64,000 bases of DNA, taken from NCBI GenBank assembly GCA_901472455.1, contig LR590464.1:124001-188000 (forward strand). The letters run 5' to 3'. This document shows, piece by piece, positions 39,850 to 49,756 of the stretch (position 1 is the first letter of the stretch; every line of letters starts with the position of its first letter). The notes beneath the pieces were generated by a model that did not search any database, was not told where the DNA came from, and saw only the letters and a program-made list of their open reading frames with translations. The stretch comes from Leclercia adecarboxylata. Lineage in GTDB: Bacteria > Pseudomonadota > Gammaproteobacteria > Enterobacterales > Enterobacteriaceae. Position numbers and translations under genes: made by a program.

Positions 39850-40553
39850 ATGATTATAAAAAAAATAAGTGGCCGCCATGCCGTAGGCCTGGTGAGTTTC
39901 GTGGCCTGTCTGCTGACAGGCAACACAGCAAATGCCTGGCAACAGGAATATATCGTTTCAGATACGAAAAGTAATACCACTGAGCGTTATACATGGGATG
40001 ACGATCACCCACCGCGTTATGAAGATATTTTAAAAGAGCGGATCCTCTCTTCACAGAATATGCCCGGACTGGCGCTGACGTTGCCCGATACGTCACCGAC
40101 GGACGCCACCAGCACGATGAGCGTGGGTTGGAGTATTCCCATTATCCGCCGTGTCACCACCGGACCGGTTGCCGCCTGGCATTACGACGGCTCCACGCCC
40201 AATATGTATAACGAGTTTGGTGATAGCGTGAATACCCAATCGCTGACCGACCCGCTGTGGCACGCCAGCGTCAGCACCCTGGGCTGGCGCGTCGATACGC
40301 GGCTGGGCGATGTGCGACCCTGGGCGCAGATTAGCTATAACCAGCAGTTCGGTGATAATCAATGGAAGACGCAATCCGGGCTGGGGCGACTGACGCCGTC
40401 AACGCAGTACGGCAACTGGATGGATGTTACCGTTGGGGCCGATATGCTGATTAACCCCCCCATATGGCCGCCTATGCGTCAATGTCGCAGGCCGAGAATA
40501 TGTCCACCGGGGAAGATTATCTCTATACGCTTGGTGTCAGCGCCAGGTTCTGA
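39850..40553 (+). CDS. yhjY: YhjY, autotransporter beta-domain-like outer membrane protein (one frameshift)
   Basis: About 234 aa, near K-12 YhjY length. A signal sequence (HAVGLVSFVACLLTGNTANA) precedes a short passenger-like part and a beta-barrel ending SARF with terminal Phe. Strand-like repeats include TLGWRVDTRLGDVRPWAQISY. One base is missing in the C run near 40456-40462; correction gives HMAAYASMSQAENMSTGEDY and the stop at 40551-40553. Function unclear; K-12 YhjY is annotated as an esterase/lipase-like autotransporter. Divergent from tag, upstream of yhjX. Confidence 0.85.
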
Positions 40554-40633
40554 ATACAGCGCATGAATGACCTGGTTTCCTCTTCTCTGGAACGGGTACA
40601 GGCAGTCGTCCAGGTCATTCATTCCTGATTTTA

Positions 40634-40664
40634 GGCATTTCATTCCCGCCTCTCTGCACTTCAT
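40634..40664 (+). promoter_or_regulatory. YpdB (PyrR)-type direct repeat upstream of yhjX
   Basis: GGCATTTCAT (40634-40643), 11 bp, then TGCACTTCAT (40655-40664). The LytTR-type regulator YpdB of E. coli binds GGCATTTCAT-N11-GGCATTTCAT in the yhjX promoter; the first copy here is exact and the second 8 of 10. It lies 84 bp before the yhjX start. Confidence 0.78.
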
Positions 40665-40747
40665 GCCGTTTTACCCCTGCTCATGTAGGGTTTTGGTTAT
40701 CGTTGTCAGCAGTGAATTTCCCTTTTTTCTGCTGCAGGACAACTGCC

Positions 40748-41951
40748 ATGAATACACCCTCTTATAATCGCACCCGTTGGCTGACCCTTATCGGTACCAT
40801 CGTAACCCAGTTTGCGCTGGGTTCAGTCTATACCTGGAGCCTGTTTAATAGCGCGCTCTCCGACAAACTCAATGCTCCGGTCAGCCAGGTGGCATTCTCC
40901 TTTGGTTTGCTGAGCCTGGGTCTGGCGCTCTCTTCCTCCGTGGCCGGTAAATTGCAGGAACGCTTCGGCGTGAAGCGCGTCACTATGGCCTCCGGGATTT
41001 TGCTGGGGGTCGGCTTCTTCCTGACTGCACACTCCAACAACCTGATGATGCTGTGGCTAAGCGCCGGGGTGCTGGTGGGGCTGGCGGATGGCGCGGGCTA
41101 TCTGTTAACCCTGTCGAACTGCGTGAAATGGTTCCCGGAACGTAAAGGGTTAATCTCCGCCTTTGCCATTGGCTCTTATGGGTCTCGGCAGCCTGGGCTT
41201 TAAATTTATCGACAGCCACCTGTTGGCCACCGTCGGTCTGGAAAAAACCTTCATGATCTGGGGCGCTATCGTGCTGGTGATGATCCTGTTTGGGGCCACA
41301 CTGATGAAAGATGCGCCGCAGCAGCAGGTACAGACGGTCAACGGTGTTGTGGAGAACGACTTTACGCTGGCTCAGTCAATGCGTAAGCCACAGTACTGGA
41401 TGCTGGCGGTAATGTTCCTGACTGCCTGTATGAGTGGCCTGTATGTTATTGGCGTGGCGAAAGATATTGCCCAGGGAATGGTGAAACTGGATGCCGCAAC
41501 GGCGGCTAACGCAGTGACCATTATCTCTATCGCCAACCTCTCTGGCCGCCTGGTGCTGGGGATCCTGTCTGATAAAATCGCCCGCATCCGCGTGATCACT
41601 ATCGGCCAGGTGGTGTCGCTGGTAGGGATGGCAGCGCTGTTATTCGCGCCGCTTAATGAAGTGACCTTCTTCGCCGCCATCGCCTGTGTTGCCTTTAACT
41701 TCGGCGGGACTATTACTGTCTTCCCATCACTGGTCAGTGAATTCTTCGGCCTGAATAACCTGGCAAAAAACTACGGCGTTATTTATTTAGGCTTTGGTAT
41801 AGGCAGTATTTGCGGTTCGCTTATCGCTTCGCTGTTTGGCGGCTTTTATGTCACCTTCTGCGTTATATTCGCCTTACTTATCCTTTCCCTGGCGCTTTCC
41901 ACCACTATTCGCCAGCCGCAGCGCGAAGTATTTAAACAAGCGCATGCCTGA
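40748..41951 (+). CDS. yhjX: MFS transporter YhjX, pyruvate-responsive (one frameshift)
   Basis: About 400 aa when corrected (K-12 402). Oxalate/formate antiporter-like MFS carrier with 12 transmembrane helices: TLIGTIVTQFALGSVYTWSL, GLALSSSVAGKLQERFG, AGYLLTLSNCVKWFPERKGL, GFGIGSICGSLIASLFGG. An extra G near 41179 splits it at YGLGSLGFKF. In E. coli its transcription is switched on by extracellular pyruvate through YpdA/YpdB; the matching operator is present upstream. Start at 40748 (MNTPSYNRTRWLTL) agrees with K-12. An intrinsic terminator follows. Confidence 0.94.
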
Positions 41952-41965
41952 TTAAATCTCACCCT

Positions 41966-41991
41966 AAGGGCCGGATATTCCGGCCTTTTTT
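41966..41991 (+). terminator. yhjX terminator
   Basis: GGCCGGA-TAT-TCCGGCC stem with A residues before and six Ts after. Confidence 0.9.
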
Positions 41992-42216
41992 GTTTCTGTA
42001 AGACGTTACGAACACGTCATGAGTATGTCATCGGACTTGTTTTTTTGTAAATATTTGCAGGGATCACATTCTCTGTTGCCACTTTTCCTTTTCCCTGTGG
42101 TCTACTTACCGCGCTTAAAGACGTTTCCGATAACTGTCCCTGAGCAGTCAATTATCTTGTTTACTTTTTAACCAAAAGTGAAACGGTTTTACTTTACCTT
42201 TTTCCAGGTTGCATTA

Positions 42217-43909
42217 ATGAAATATATCAAAGCGATGACGCAACAAAAGCTCAGCTTTTTGCTCGCGTTGTACATCGGTCTGTTTATGAATGGCGCGGTT
42301 TTTTTCCGTCGGTTTGATGGTTATGCGCAAGACTTTACCGCCTGGAAAGGAATCGCTGCGGTCGTTGAACTGGTTGCCACTGTACTGGTTACCTTCTTTT
42401 TGCTGCGTCTGCTGTCGTTGTTTGGACGGCGTATCTGGCGCGTACTCGCCACGCTGGTGGTGTTGTGCTCGGCGGGTGCCAGCTATTACATGACATTTAT
42501 GAACGTGGTGATTGGCTACGGCATTATTGCCTCGGTCATGACCACGGATATCGACCTCTCGAAAGAGGTGGTCGGTTTGCACTTTATTCTCTGGCTGGTT
42601 TGCGTCAGCGTTCTGCCGCTGCTGCTTATCTGGAACAACCGCTGCCGCTATACGTTATTGCGCCAGCTGCGTACGCCAGGGCAGCGCATCCGAAGCGCCG
42701 CGGTGGTGGTGCTGGCAGGATTAATGGTCTGGGGGCCAATTCGCCTGCTTGACCTGCAACAGAAAAACGTTGAGCGTACCTCCGGCGTGGATATGCCGAG
42801 CTACGGCGGCGTGGTGGCGAACTCGTATCTGCCATCCAACTGGATCTCTGCGCTGGGGTTATACGCCTGGGCGCAGGTGGATGAGTCCTCCGATAATAAA
42901 TCGCTGATGAACCCGGCGAAGAAATTCACCTATCAGGCACCGTCTGACATCGATGACACCTATGTGGTCTTCATTATTGGTGAAACCACGCGCTGGGATC
43001 ATATGGGTATGCTGGGCTATGAGCGGGATACCACACCGAAGCTGGCGCAGGAGAAAAACCTCGTCGCCTTCCGCGGTACTTCCTGTGATACCGCCACCAA
43101 GCTCTCGTTGCGCTGCATGTTCGTGCGTGAAGGGTGGGGCAAGCGATAACCCACAGCGGACCCTGAAAGAGCAGAACGTCTTCTCGGTACTGCGTCAGCT
43201 TGGCTTTAGCTCTGACCTCTACGCGATGCAAAGCGAGATGTGGTTCTACAGCAACACCATGGCCAACAATATCGCCTACCGCGAGCAGATTGGCGCCGAG
43301 CCGCGTAACCGCGGTAAGAGCGTGGACGACATGCTGCTGATCGACGAGATGCAGCGCTCTCTGCAGAACAATGAGAACGGTAAACACCTGATCATCCTGC
43401 ATACTAAAGGGTCGCACTTTAACTACACCCAGCGTTATCCACGCAGCTTTGCTAAATGGACGCCGGAGTGTAAGGGCGTGGATAAAGACTGCAGCAAAGC
43501 GCAGCTGATCAACTCTTATGACAACACGGTGACCTATGTAGATCACTTTATCGATAGCGTGATTGATCAGGTGCGCGATAAAAAAGCCATCGTCTTCTAC
43601 GCTGCCGACCACGGTGAGTCGATTAACGAGAAAGAGCATCTGCACGGTACGCCGCGCAAGATGGCACCACCGGAGCAGTTCCGTGTGCCAATGATGGTGT
43701 GGATGTCCGACAAGTATCTGGAGAACCCGGATAAAGCCAAAATGTTTGCTCATCTTAAAGAGCAGGCGGAAATGAAAGTGGCGCATCGTCATGTAGAGCT
43801 GTACGACACTATTCTCGGTTGCCTCGGTTATACCTCGCCAGACGGCGGGATTAACGAGAATAACAACTGGTGTAAAGTGCCTGACGGCGCGGCAAAAGCC
43901 GCAAAATAA
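42217..43909 (+). CDS. eptB: KDO phosphoethanolamine transferase EptB (one frameshift)
   Basis: 563 aa when corrected, exact K-12 length. Inner-membrane enzyme that adds phosphoethanolamine to the outer KDO of lipopolysaccharide. Five N-terminal transmembrane helices (LSFLLALYIGLFMNGAVFF, VELVATVLVTFFLLRLLS and others) precede the periplasmic sulfatase-fold domain: YVVFIIGETTRWDHMGMLGY with a metal-ligand Glu, the nucleophile Thr region SCDTATKLSLRCMF, LHTKGSHFNYTQRYP and YAADHGESINEKEHLHG. An extra G near 43131 breaks the frame after CMFVREGG. Start at 42217. Confidence 0.95.
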
Positions 43910-44000
43910 CTGGCCTGGCGACTTTATAGCCGATCGAAAGGCTTTTGCTAAATAAGGGATTGACGGAGGCAGAGCGTAGCAGTAAGATGCGCTCCGCATT

Positions 44001-44077
44001 CGGCGAGTAGCGCAGCTTGGTAGCGCAACTGGTTTGGGACCAGTGGGTCGGAGGTTCGAATCCTCTCTCGCCGACCA
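44001..44077 (+). tRNA. tRNA-Pro (anticodon TGG)
   Basis: 77 nt with encoded CCA: starts CGGCGAGTAGCGCAGC, anticodon stem ACTGG-TTTGGGA-CCAGT with anticodon TGG, T arm GGAGGTTCGAATCCTC. It reads as E. coli proM. The same slot between eptB and dppA in K-12 holds proK, whose anticodon is CGG, so the identity at this locus differs. Confidence 0.97.
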
Positions 44078-44083
44078 CATTCG

Positions 44084-44113
44084 AAAACCCCGCTCATTTG
44101 AGCGGGGTTTTTT
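44084..44113 (+). terminator. tRNA-Pro terminator, first copy
   Basis: CCCCGCTC-ATTT-GAGCGGGG with A run before and six Ts after. Confidence 0.9.
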
Positions 44114-44252
44114 GCATCTGAAGGTTATAAGGATGAGAGCCTCCGGGGAAGGGAGGTTCGACTCGGAGCGAAGCGAGAGAACGTTGCTTCAGCAACGGCC
44201 CGCAGGGCGAGTCACGAAGTGACGAGTAGTCCTCTCTCGCCGACCACATTCG

Positions 44253-44281
44253 AAAACCCCGCTCTTTGAGCGGGGTTTTTT
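44253..44281 (+). terminator. Terminator, second copy within repeat
   Basis: CCCCGCTC-TTT-GAGCGGGG plus T run, a duplicate of the first tRNA terminator in unit two. Confidence 0.85.
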
Positions 44282-44453
44282 GCATCTGAAGTTATAAGGA
44301 TGAGAGCCTCCGGGGGAAGGAGGTTCGACTCGAGCGAAGCGAGAGAACGTTGCTTCAGCAACGGCCCGCAGGGCGAGTCACGAACTGACGAGTAGTCCTC
44401 TCTCGCCGACTACATTCGAAAACCCCGCTCATTTGAGCAGTATTCTTTGCATT

Positions 44454-45056
44454 TATCGCCCGCAGAAATGAATGCTTCGCAAGACTTACTCCGCATAATT
44501 CCACAAAATACGCCTTACCTCTGTTTAGCCCTGCCTGTTAACGTATTTGTGACATATTCCATTGTATTTTTTTATCTTTGGATTGATCTTTTTTCGCGTT
44601 GCTTATGGATAACCTCAGCATTTTCCCCTGTGCGTTTTAACGTTCATGGCATTTAGTGCGCAGATAATCGCCATTCTGAAAGAAAATTTACCCTGGTTGA
44701 ATAAATGTTAATCACTGGTTGTAGCAGATTGCATAGAGAGTTGTGCTGCATCATGGCGGGTAGCATAAATTTCCCTGCTGAAAATACGCCCCGGTAGTTT
44801 TTTTAATCTTTGTTTGCCAATTCTCACACTTAGCGTAAATCCCCGTCACCTGTATTGACGTTTTCACATTCTGTTGACAGATTGTAGGGCACGAGGGGCA
44901 ATTCAGGGAGGATCTGCGCTGCAACTCAGTCGCTATTCTGAAAGAATCTCCATCCCTTATACGCCTCAGGGCAACACCGACCGGACCGGGTAAAAAAACA
45001 AATTAAAGGTCAGGCGGAGTAACACAACAAAAACATCACATTGGAGCAGAATAACA
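44454..45056 (+). promoter_or_regulatory. Long dppA upstream region with GcvB-type target
   Basis: 603 bp without a supportable gene (a 69-codon ORF here has no coding signs). A TTGACG/TTGACA pair near 44855-44879 may belong to the dppA promoter, but no good -10 could be paired. AACACAACAAAAACATCACA at 45021-45040, just before the ribosome site, is the C/A-rich kind of element that the sRNA GcvB uses to repress dppA in E. coli and Salmonella. Confidence 0.5.
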
Positions 45057-46667
45057 ATGAGTATTTCCTTGAAGAAGTCAGGGATGCTGAAGCTTGGTCT
45101 GAGCCTGGTGGCTATGACCGTCGCAGCAGGGCGTACAGGCAAAAACCCTGGTCTACTGTTCTGAAGGCTCGCCGGAAGGCTTTAACCCACAGCTCTTTAC
45201 CTCTGGTACGACGTACGACGCAAGCTCCGTACCAATCTATAACCGTCTGGTTGAATTCAAAACCGGTACCACGGAAGTTATTCCGGGTCTGGCAGAGAAA
45301 TGGGAAGTCAGCGAAGACGGTAAGACCTATACCTTCCACCTGCGCCAGGGCGTGAAGTGGCAGGACAGCAAAGACTTCAAACCTACGCGCGATCTGAATG
45401 CAGACGACGTGGTGTTCTCCTTCGATCGTCAGAAGAATGCTCAGAACCCATACCATAAAGTCTCTGGCGGCAGCTATGAGTACTTCGAAGGGATGGGCCT
45501 GCCAGACCTGATCAGCGAAATCAAAAAAGTGGACGACAATACCGTTCAGTTCGTACTGACGCGTCCAGAAGCACCGTTCCTGGCTGACCTGGCCATGGAC
45601 TTCGCCTCTATTCTGTCAAAAGAATATGCCGACAACATGCTGAAAGCCGGCACGCCGGAGAAAGTGGACCTGAACCCGGTGGGTACCGGTCCGTTCCAGC
45701 TTCTGCAGTACCAGAAAGACTCCCGTATTCTGTACAAAGCGTTCGAAGGTTACTGGGGCACCAAGCCGCAGATCGACCGTCTGGTCTTCTCCATCACGCC
45801 TGACGCCTCCGTACGTTACGCTAAGCTGCAGAAGAACGAGTGCCAGGTGATGCCGTACCCGAACCCGGCTGACATCGCGCGCATGAAGCAGGACAAAAAC
45901 ATCAATCTGATGGAGCAGGCTGGCCTGAACGTGGGCTATCTCTCCTTCAATACCGAGAAGAAACCGTTTGATGACGTGAAAGTGCGTCAGGCGCTGACTT
46001 ACGCGGTGAACAAAGAAGCGATCATCAAGGCGGTTTATCAGGGCGCAGGCGTTGCCGCGAAGAACCTGATCCCACCAACAATGTGGGGCTACAACGACGA
46101 CGTTAAGGATTACACCTACGACGTTGAGAAAGCGAAAGCACTGCTGAAAGAAGCGGGCCAGGATAAAGGCTTTACCGTTGAACTGTGGGCAATGCCAGTA
46201 CAGCGTCCTTACAACCCGAACGCGCGCCGTATGGCCGAGATGGTTCAGGCTGACTGGGGCGAAAATCGGCGTTCAGGCCAAGATCGTCACTTACGAGTGG
46301 GGCGAGTACCTGAAACGTGCTAAAGCAGGTGAGCACCAGGCCGTCATGATGGGCTGGACCGGCGACAATGGGGGATCCAGATAACTTCTTCGCGACCCTG
46401 TTCAGCTGCGCAGCGGCGAAAGACGGTTCTAACTACTCTCGCTGGTGCTACAAGCCGTTTGAAGACCTGATTCAGCCGGCGCGTGCTGCAGAAGATCACA
46501 ACAAGCGTATCGAACTGTACAAGCAGGCTCAGGTTGTTATGCATGACCAGGCACCAGCACTGATCGTCGCTCACTCAACCGTATACGAACCAGTACGCAA
46601 AGAAGTGAAAGGCTATGTGGTTGATCCACTGGGCAAACACCACTTCGAAAACGTTTCTGTTGAATAA
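45057..46667 (+). CDS. dppA: Dipeptide-binding periplasmic protein DppA (three frameshifts)
   Basis: 535 aa when corrected, exact K-12 length. Periplasmic receptor for dipeptides and haem, also used for chemotaxis through Tap. Signal peptide MSISLKKSGMLKLGLSLVAM to about residue 28, mature start KTLVYCSEGSPEGFNPQLF. SBP family 5 features: YNRLVEFKTGTTEVIPGLAE, NPVGTGPFQLLQYQKDSRI, VRQALTYAVNKEAIIKAVYQ. Extra G bases near 45129, 46258 and 46373. GGAGCAG precedes the ATG. First gene of dppABCDF; a palindromic repeat separates it from dppB, suited to higher dppA expression. Confidence 0.96.
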
Positions 46668-46681
46668 TAAGTAGGGTGTTC

Positions 46682-46762
46682 TCCCTCTCCTTTTGGGAGA
46701 GGGCAGGGGTGAGGGGCGTGCATGCACCCCCTCACCCTAATCCTCTCCGTCACGGAGAGGGA
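46682..46762. repeat. Head-to-head CCCTCTCC palindromes in dppA-dppB gap
   Basis: Two elements in inverted orientation: CCCTCTCCTTTTGGGAGAGG, then GTGAGGGGCGTGCATGCACC running into CCCTCACCCTAATCCTCTCC and CACGGAGAGGG. The whole can fold into one long hairpin with a central GTGCATGCAC. It could end or protect the dppA message. Confidence 0.7.
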
Positions 46763-46828
46763 ATTTACATTTGTGAGCAATACAGACGTCGCGCCCTCCC
46801 GCGTACGTCATTAGAGAGAATCCGGGTT

Positions 46829-47850
46829 ATGTTGCAGTTCATCCTCCGACGTCTGGGACTAGTTATCCCCACGTTTATCGGTATCACCCTTCTCACCTTT
46901 GCCTTTGTCCATATGATCCCCGGTGACCCCGGTAATGATTATGGCGGGCGAGCGTGGAATTTCTCCTGAACGTCATGCACAACTGTTGGCCGAACTGGGG
47001 CTGGATCAGCCTATGTGGCAGCAGTATCTCCACTATATATGGGGTGTGATGCACGGTGATTTGGGTATTTCGCTGAAAAGCCGTCTGCCAGTGTGGGAAG
47101 AGTTCGTGCCGCGCTTCCAGGCAACGCTTGAGCTTGGTGTCTGCGCCATGATTTTTGCCGTCGCCGTGGGTATTCCGGTGGGCGTGCTGGCTGCGGTGAA
47201 ACGCGGCTCCATCTTTGATCATACTGCCGTTGGCCTGGCGCTGACCGGCTACTCCATGCCTATCTTCTGGTGGGGCATGATGCTGATCATGCTGGTATCG
47301 GTGCAGCTTAACCTGACGCCCGTCTCGGGACGCGTCAGCGATATGGTTTTCCTCGATGATACTAACCCGCTGACCGGCTTTATGCTGATCGACACGGCTA
47401 TCTGGGGCGAAGAGGGCAACTTTATTGATGCGCTGGCGCACATGATCCTGCCTGCCATGGTGCTCGGTACGATCCCGCTGGCGGTTATCGTGCGTATGAC
47501 CCGTTCGTCAATGCTTGAAGTACTGGGCGAGGATTACATCCGTACCGCCCGTGCCAAAGGCCTGACCCGCATGCGGGTGATCATCGTTCATGCCCTGCGT
47601 AACGCCATGCTGCCGGTGGTGACCGTTATTGGTCTGCAGGTGGGGGACGCTGCTGGCAGGGGCGATCCTGACCGAAACTATCTTCTCCTGGCCGGGACTG
47701 GGCCGCTGGCTGATTGACGCGCTGCAACGCCGTGATTACCCGGTGGTGCAGGGCGGTGTACTGCTGGTGGCGACGATGATTATCCTCGTCAACCTGCTGG
47801 TCGATTTGCTGTACGGCGTGGTGAACCCGCGTATTCGTCATAAGAAGTAA
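46829..47850 (+). CDS. dppB: Dipeptide ABC transporter permease DppB (two frameshifts)
   Basis: 339 aa when corrected, exact K-12 length. Inner-membrane permease with six transmembrane helices: MLQFILRRLGLVIPTFIGIT start, VCAMIFAVAVGIPVGVLAAV, MILPAMVLGTIPLAVIVRMT, then the EAA-loop region SMLEVLGEDYIRTARAKGLT that contacts the ATPases. Extra C near 46930 and extra G near 47643 break the frame. Overlapping function with dppC; gene gap 9 bp. Confidence 0.96.
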
Positions 47851-47859
47851 GGGGCCATC

Positions 47860-48762
47860 ATGTCACAAGTTTCTGAAAATAAAGTGGTCGCAGCACCGGT
47901 GCCAATGACGCCGCTGCAGGAGTTCTGGCACTACTTCAAACGCAATAAAGGCGCGGTAGTGGGATTGGTGTACGTTACCATCATGATCATTATCGCGGTG
48001 TTTGCGAACTTTCTTGCACCTCATAACCCGGCGGATCAGTTCCGCGACATGCTGCTGGCACCGCCAGCCTGGCAAGAAGGCGGAACATTCGCTCACCTGC
48101 TGGGTACCGACGATGTCGGTCGCGATGTGCTGTCCCGTCTGATGTACGGTGCGCGTCTGTCCCTGCTGGTCGGCTGTCTGGTGGTCGTGCTTTCGCTGAT
48201 CCTCGGGGTTGTCCTCGGCCTGATTGCAGGTTACTTCGGCGGGCTGGTTGATAACATTATTATGCGTGTCGTCGACATCATGCTTGCCCTGCCGAGCCTG
48301 CTGCTGGCGCTGGTGCTGGTGGCCATCTTCGGTCCGTCGATCGGCAACGCCGCCCTGGCCCTGACGTTCGTGGCGCTTCCTCACTATGTGCGATTAACGC
48401 GCGCGGCAGTGCTGGTGGAAGTGAACCGCGATTATGTCACCGCGTCTCGCGTGGCGGGTGCGGGCGCGATGCGTCAGATGTTCGTCAACATTCTTCCAAA
48501 CTGCCTTGCGCCGCTGATTGTTCAGGCGTCGCTCGGTTTCTCAAACGCCATTCTCGATATGGCTGCTCTTGGCTTCCTTGGCATGGGTGCGCAACCGCCA
48601 ACACCGGAGTGGGGCACCATGCTCTCCGACGTGTTGCAGTTCGCGCAGAGCGCCTGGTGGGTCGTGACCTTCCCGGGTCTGGCGATCCTGCTGACGGTGC
48701 TGGCATTTAACCTGATGGGTGATGGTCTGCGTGATGCACTTGATCCCAAACTGAAGCAGTAA
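47860..48762 (+). CDS. dppC: Dipeptide ABC transporter permease DppC
   Basis: 300 aa, exact K-12 length and frame intact. Second permease of the dipeptide importer: cytoplasmic N-terminus, [20 protein letters not shown] helix, periplasmic loop with [20 protein letters not shown], and EAA motif region [21 protein letters not shown]-terminal [18 protein letters not shown] is the family ending. Lies between dppB (9 bp) and dppD (10 bp). Confidence 0.97.
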   Translation: MSQVSENKVVAAPVPMTPLQEFWHYFKRNKGAVVGLVYVTIMIIIAVFANFLAPHNPADQFRDMLLAPPAWQEGGTFAHLLGTDDVGRDVLSRLMYGARLSLLVGCLVVVLSLILGVVLGLIAGYFGGLVDNIIMRVVDIMLALPSLLLALVLVAIFGPSIGNAALALTFVALPHYVRLTRAAVLVEVNRDYVTASRVAGAGAMRQMFVNILPNCLAPLIVQASLGFSNAILDMAALGFLGMGAQPPTPEWGTMLSDVLQFAQSAWWVVTFPGLAILLTVLAFNLMGDGLRDALDPKLKQ

Positions 48763-48772
48763 GAGGCACGAG

Positions 48773-49756
48773 ATGGCGTTATTAAATGTAGATAAATTAT
48801 CGGTGCACTTCGGTGACGTAGGCTCCGAGTTTCGCGCCGTAGATCGGGTTAGCTACAGCGTAAATCAGGGTGAAGTCGTTGGCATCGTGGGTGAGTCAGG
48901 TTCCGGTAAATCGGTCAGCTCACTGGCGATCATGGGTCTGATTGATTACCCGGGCCGCGTAATGGCGGAAAGCCTGGAGTTCAACGGTCAGGATCTGAAG
49001 CGCATTTCAGAAAAAGAGCGCCGCAACCTGGTCGGTGCCGAAGTGGCGATGATCTTCCAGGATCCGATGACCAGCCTCAACCCGTGTTACACCGTCGGTT
49101 TCCAGATTATGGAAGCGATTAAGGTGCACCAGGGTGGGAATAAGCAAACCCGTCGTCAGCGGGCAATCGATCTGCTGAACCAGGTCGGTATTCCTGACCC
49201 GGCCTCGCGTCTGGATGTTTATCCGCACCAGCTCTCCGGCGGGATGAGCCAGCGCGTGATGATCGCCATGGCGATTGCCTGTCGTCCGAAGTTGCTGATT
49301 GCCGACGAACCGACAACCGCGCTGGACGTGACCATTCAGGCGCAGATCATCGAGCTGCTGCTGGAGTTGCAGCAGAAAGAGAACATGGCGCTGATCCTGA
49401 TCACCCATGACCTGGCGTTAGTGGCCGAAGCCGCGCACAAAATTATCGTGATGTACGCCGGACAGGTTGTTGAAACCGGCAACTCGCACGATATCTTCCG
49501 CGCGCCGCGTCACCCCTATACCCAGGCACTGCTGCGCGCCCTGCCGGAGTTTGCCCAGGACAAAGCGCGTCTGGCCTCACTGCCGGGCGTGGTGCCGGGT
49601 AAATATGACCGTCCGACCGGCTGTCTGCTGAACCCGCGTTGCCCGTATGCCACGGACAAATGCCGCATCGATGAGCCGGAACTCTATACCCTCAGCGACG
49701 GCCGTCAGTCTAAATGTCACTACCCACTCGATGACGCCGGGAGGCCCACACTATGA
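48773..49756 (+). CDS. dppD: Dipeptide ABC transporter ATPase DppD
   Basis: 327 aa, K-12 length, frame intact. Oligopeptide-type ABC ATPase: Walker A GESGSGKS near residue 42, Q-loop [10 protein letters not shown], signature LSGGMSQRV, Walker [14 protein letters not shown]-loop ITHDL. The C-terminal extension has a Cys cluster ([14 protein letters not shown] plus a later Cys) of the kind that binds an iron-sulfur cluster in DppD-family proteins. Its stop overlaps the dppF start by 4 bp (ATGA), so the two ATPases are coupled. Confidence 0.97.
   Translation: MALLNVDKLSVHFGDVGSEFRAVDRVSYSVNQGEVVGIVGESGSGKSVSSLAIMGLIDYPGRVMAESLEFNGQDLKRISEKERRNLVGAEVAMIFQDPMTSLNPCYTVGFQIMEAIKVHQGGNKQTRRQRAIDLLNQVGIPDPASRLDVYPHQLSGGMSQRVMIAMAIACRPKLLIADEPTTALDVTIQAQIIELLLELQQKENMALILITHDLALVAEAAHKIIVMYAGQVVETGNSHDIFRAPRHPYTQALLRALPEFAQDKARLASLPGVVPGKYDRPTGCLLNPRCPYATDKCRIDEPELYTLSDGRQSKCHYPLDDAGRPTL

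Larger units (their letters stand above)
44061..44453 (+). repeat. rtT-like tandem repeats of the tRNA-Pro 3' end
   Basis: Two full units (44061-44229, 169 bp; 44230-44395, 166 bp) and a truncated third (44396-44453). Each begins with the last 17 nt of the tRNA (TCCTCTCTCGCCGACCA; CTA in unit three), then a terminator hairpin, then GAAG-GTTATAAGGATGAGAG. Each full unit ends with GGAGGTTCGA from the T arm and a 67-68 nt block of small hairpins. The layout resembles the rtT repeats after E. coli tyrT. The third terminator has decayed. Confidence 0.85.

Noticed and set aside
44140..44246. A second tRNA gene in the repeat
   Set aside because: Only the T arm and acceptor 3' strand are present and the T loop is interrupted; D and anticodon arms are missing.
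44061..44453. Integration site (attL/attR) of a mobile island at the tRNA
   Set aside because: The repeated tRNA ends are only about 167 bp apart with no integrase or cargo between them; tandem duplication explains them better.
44447..44656. 69-codon ORF upstream of dppA
   Set aside because: Starts inside the decayed repeat, has no ribosome site or recognisable sequence, and its codon use does not look coding.
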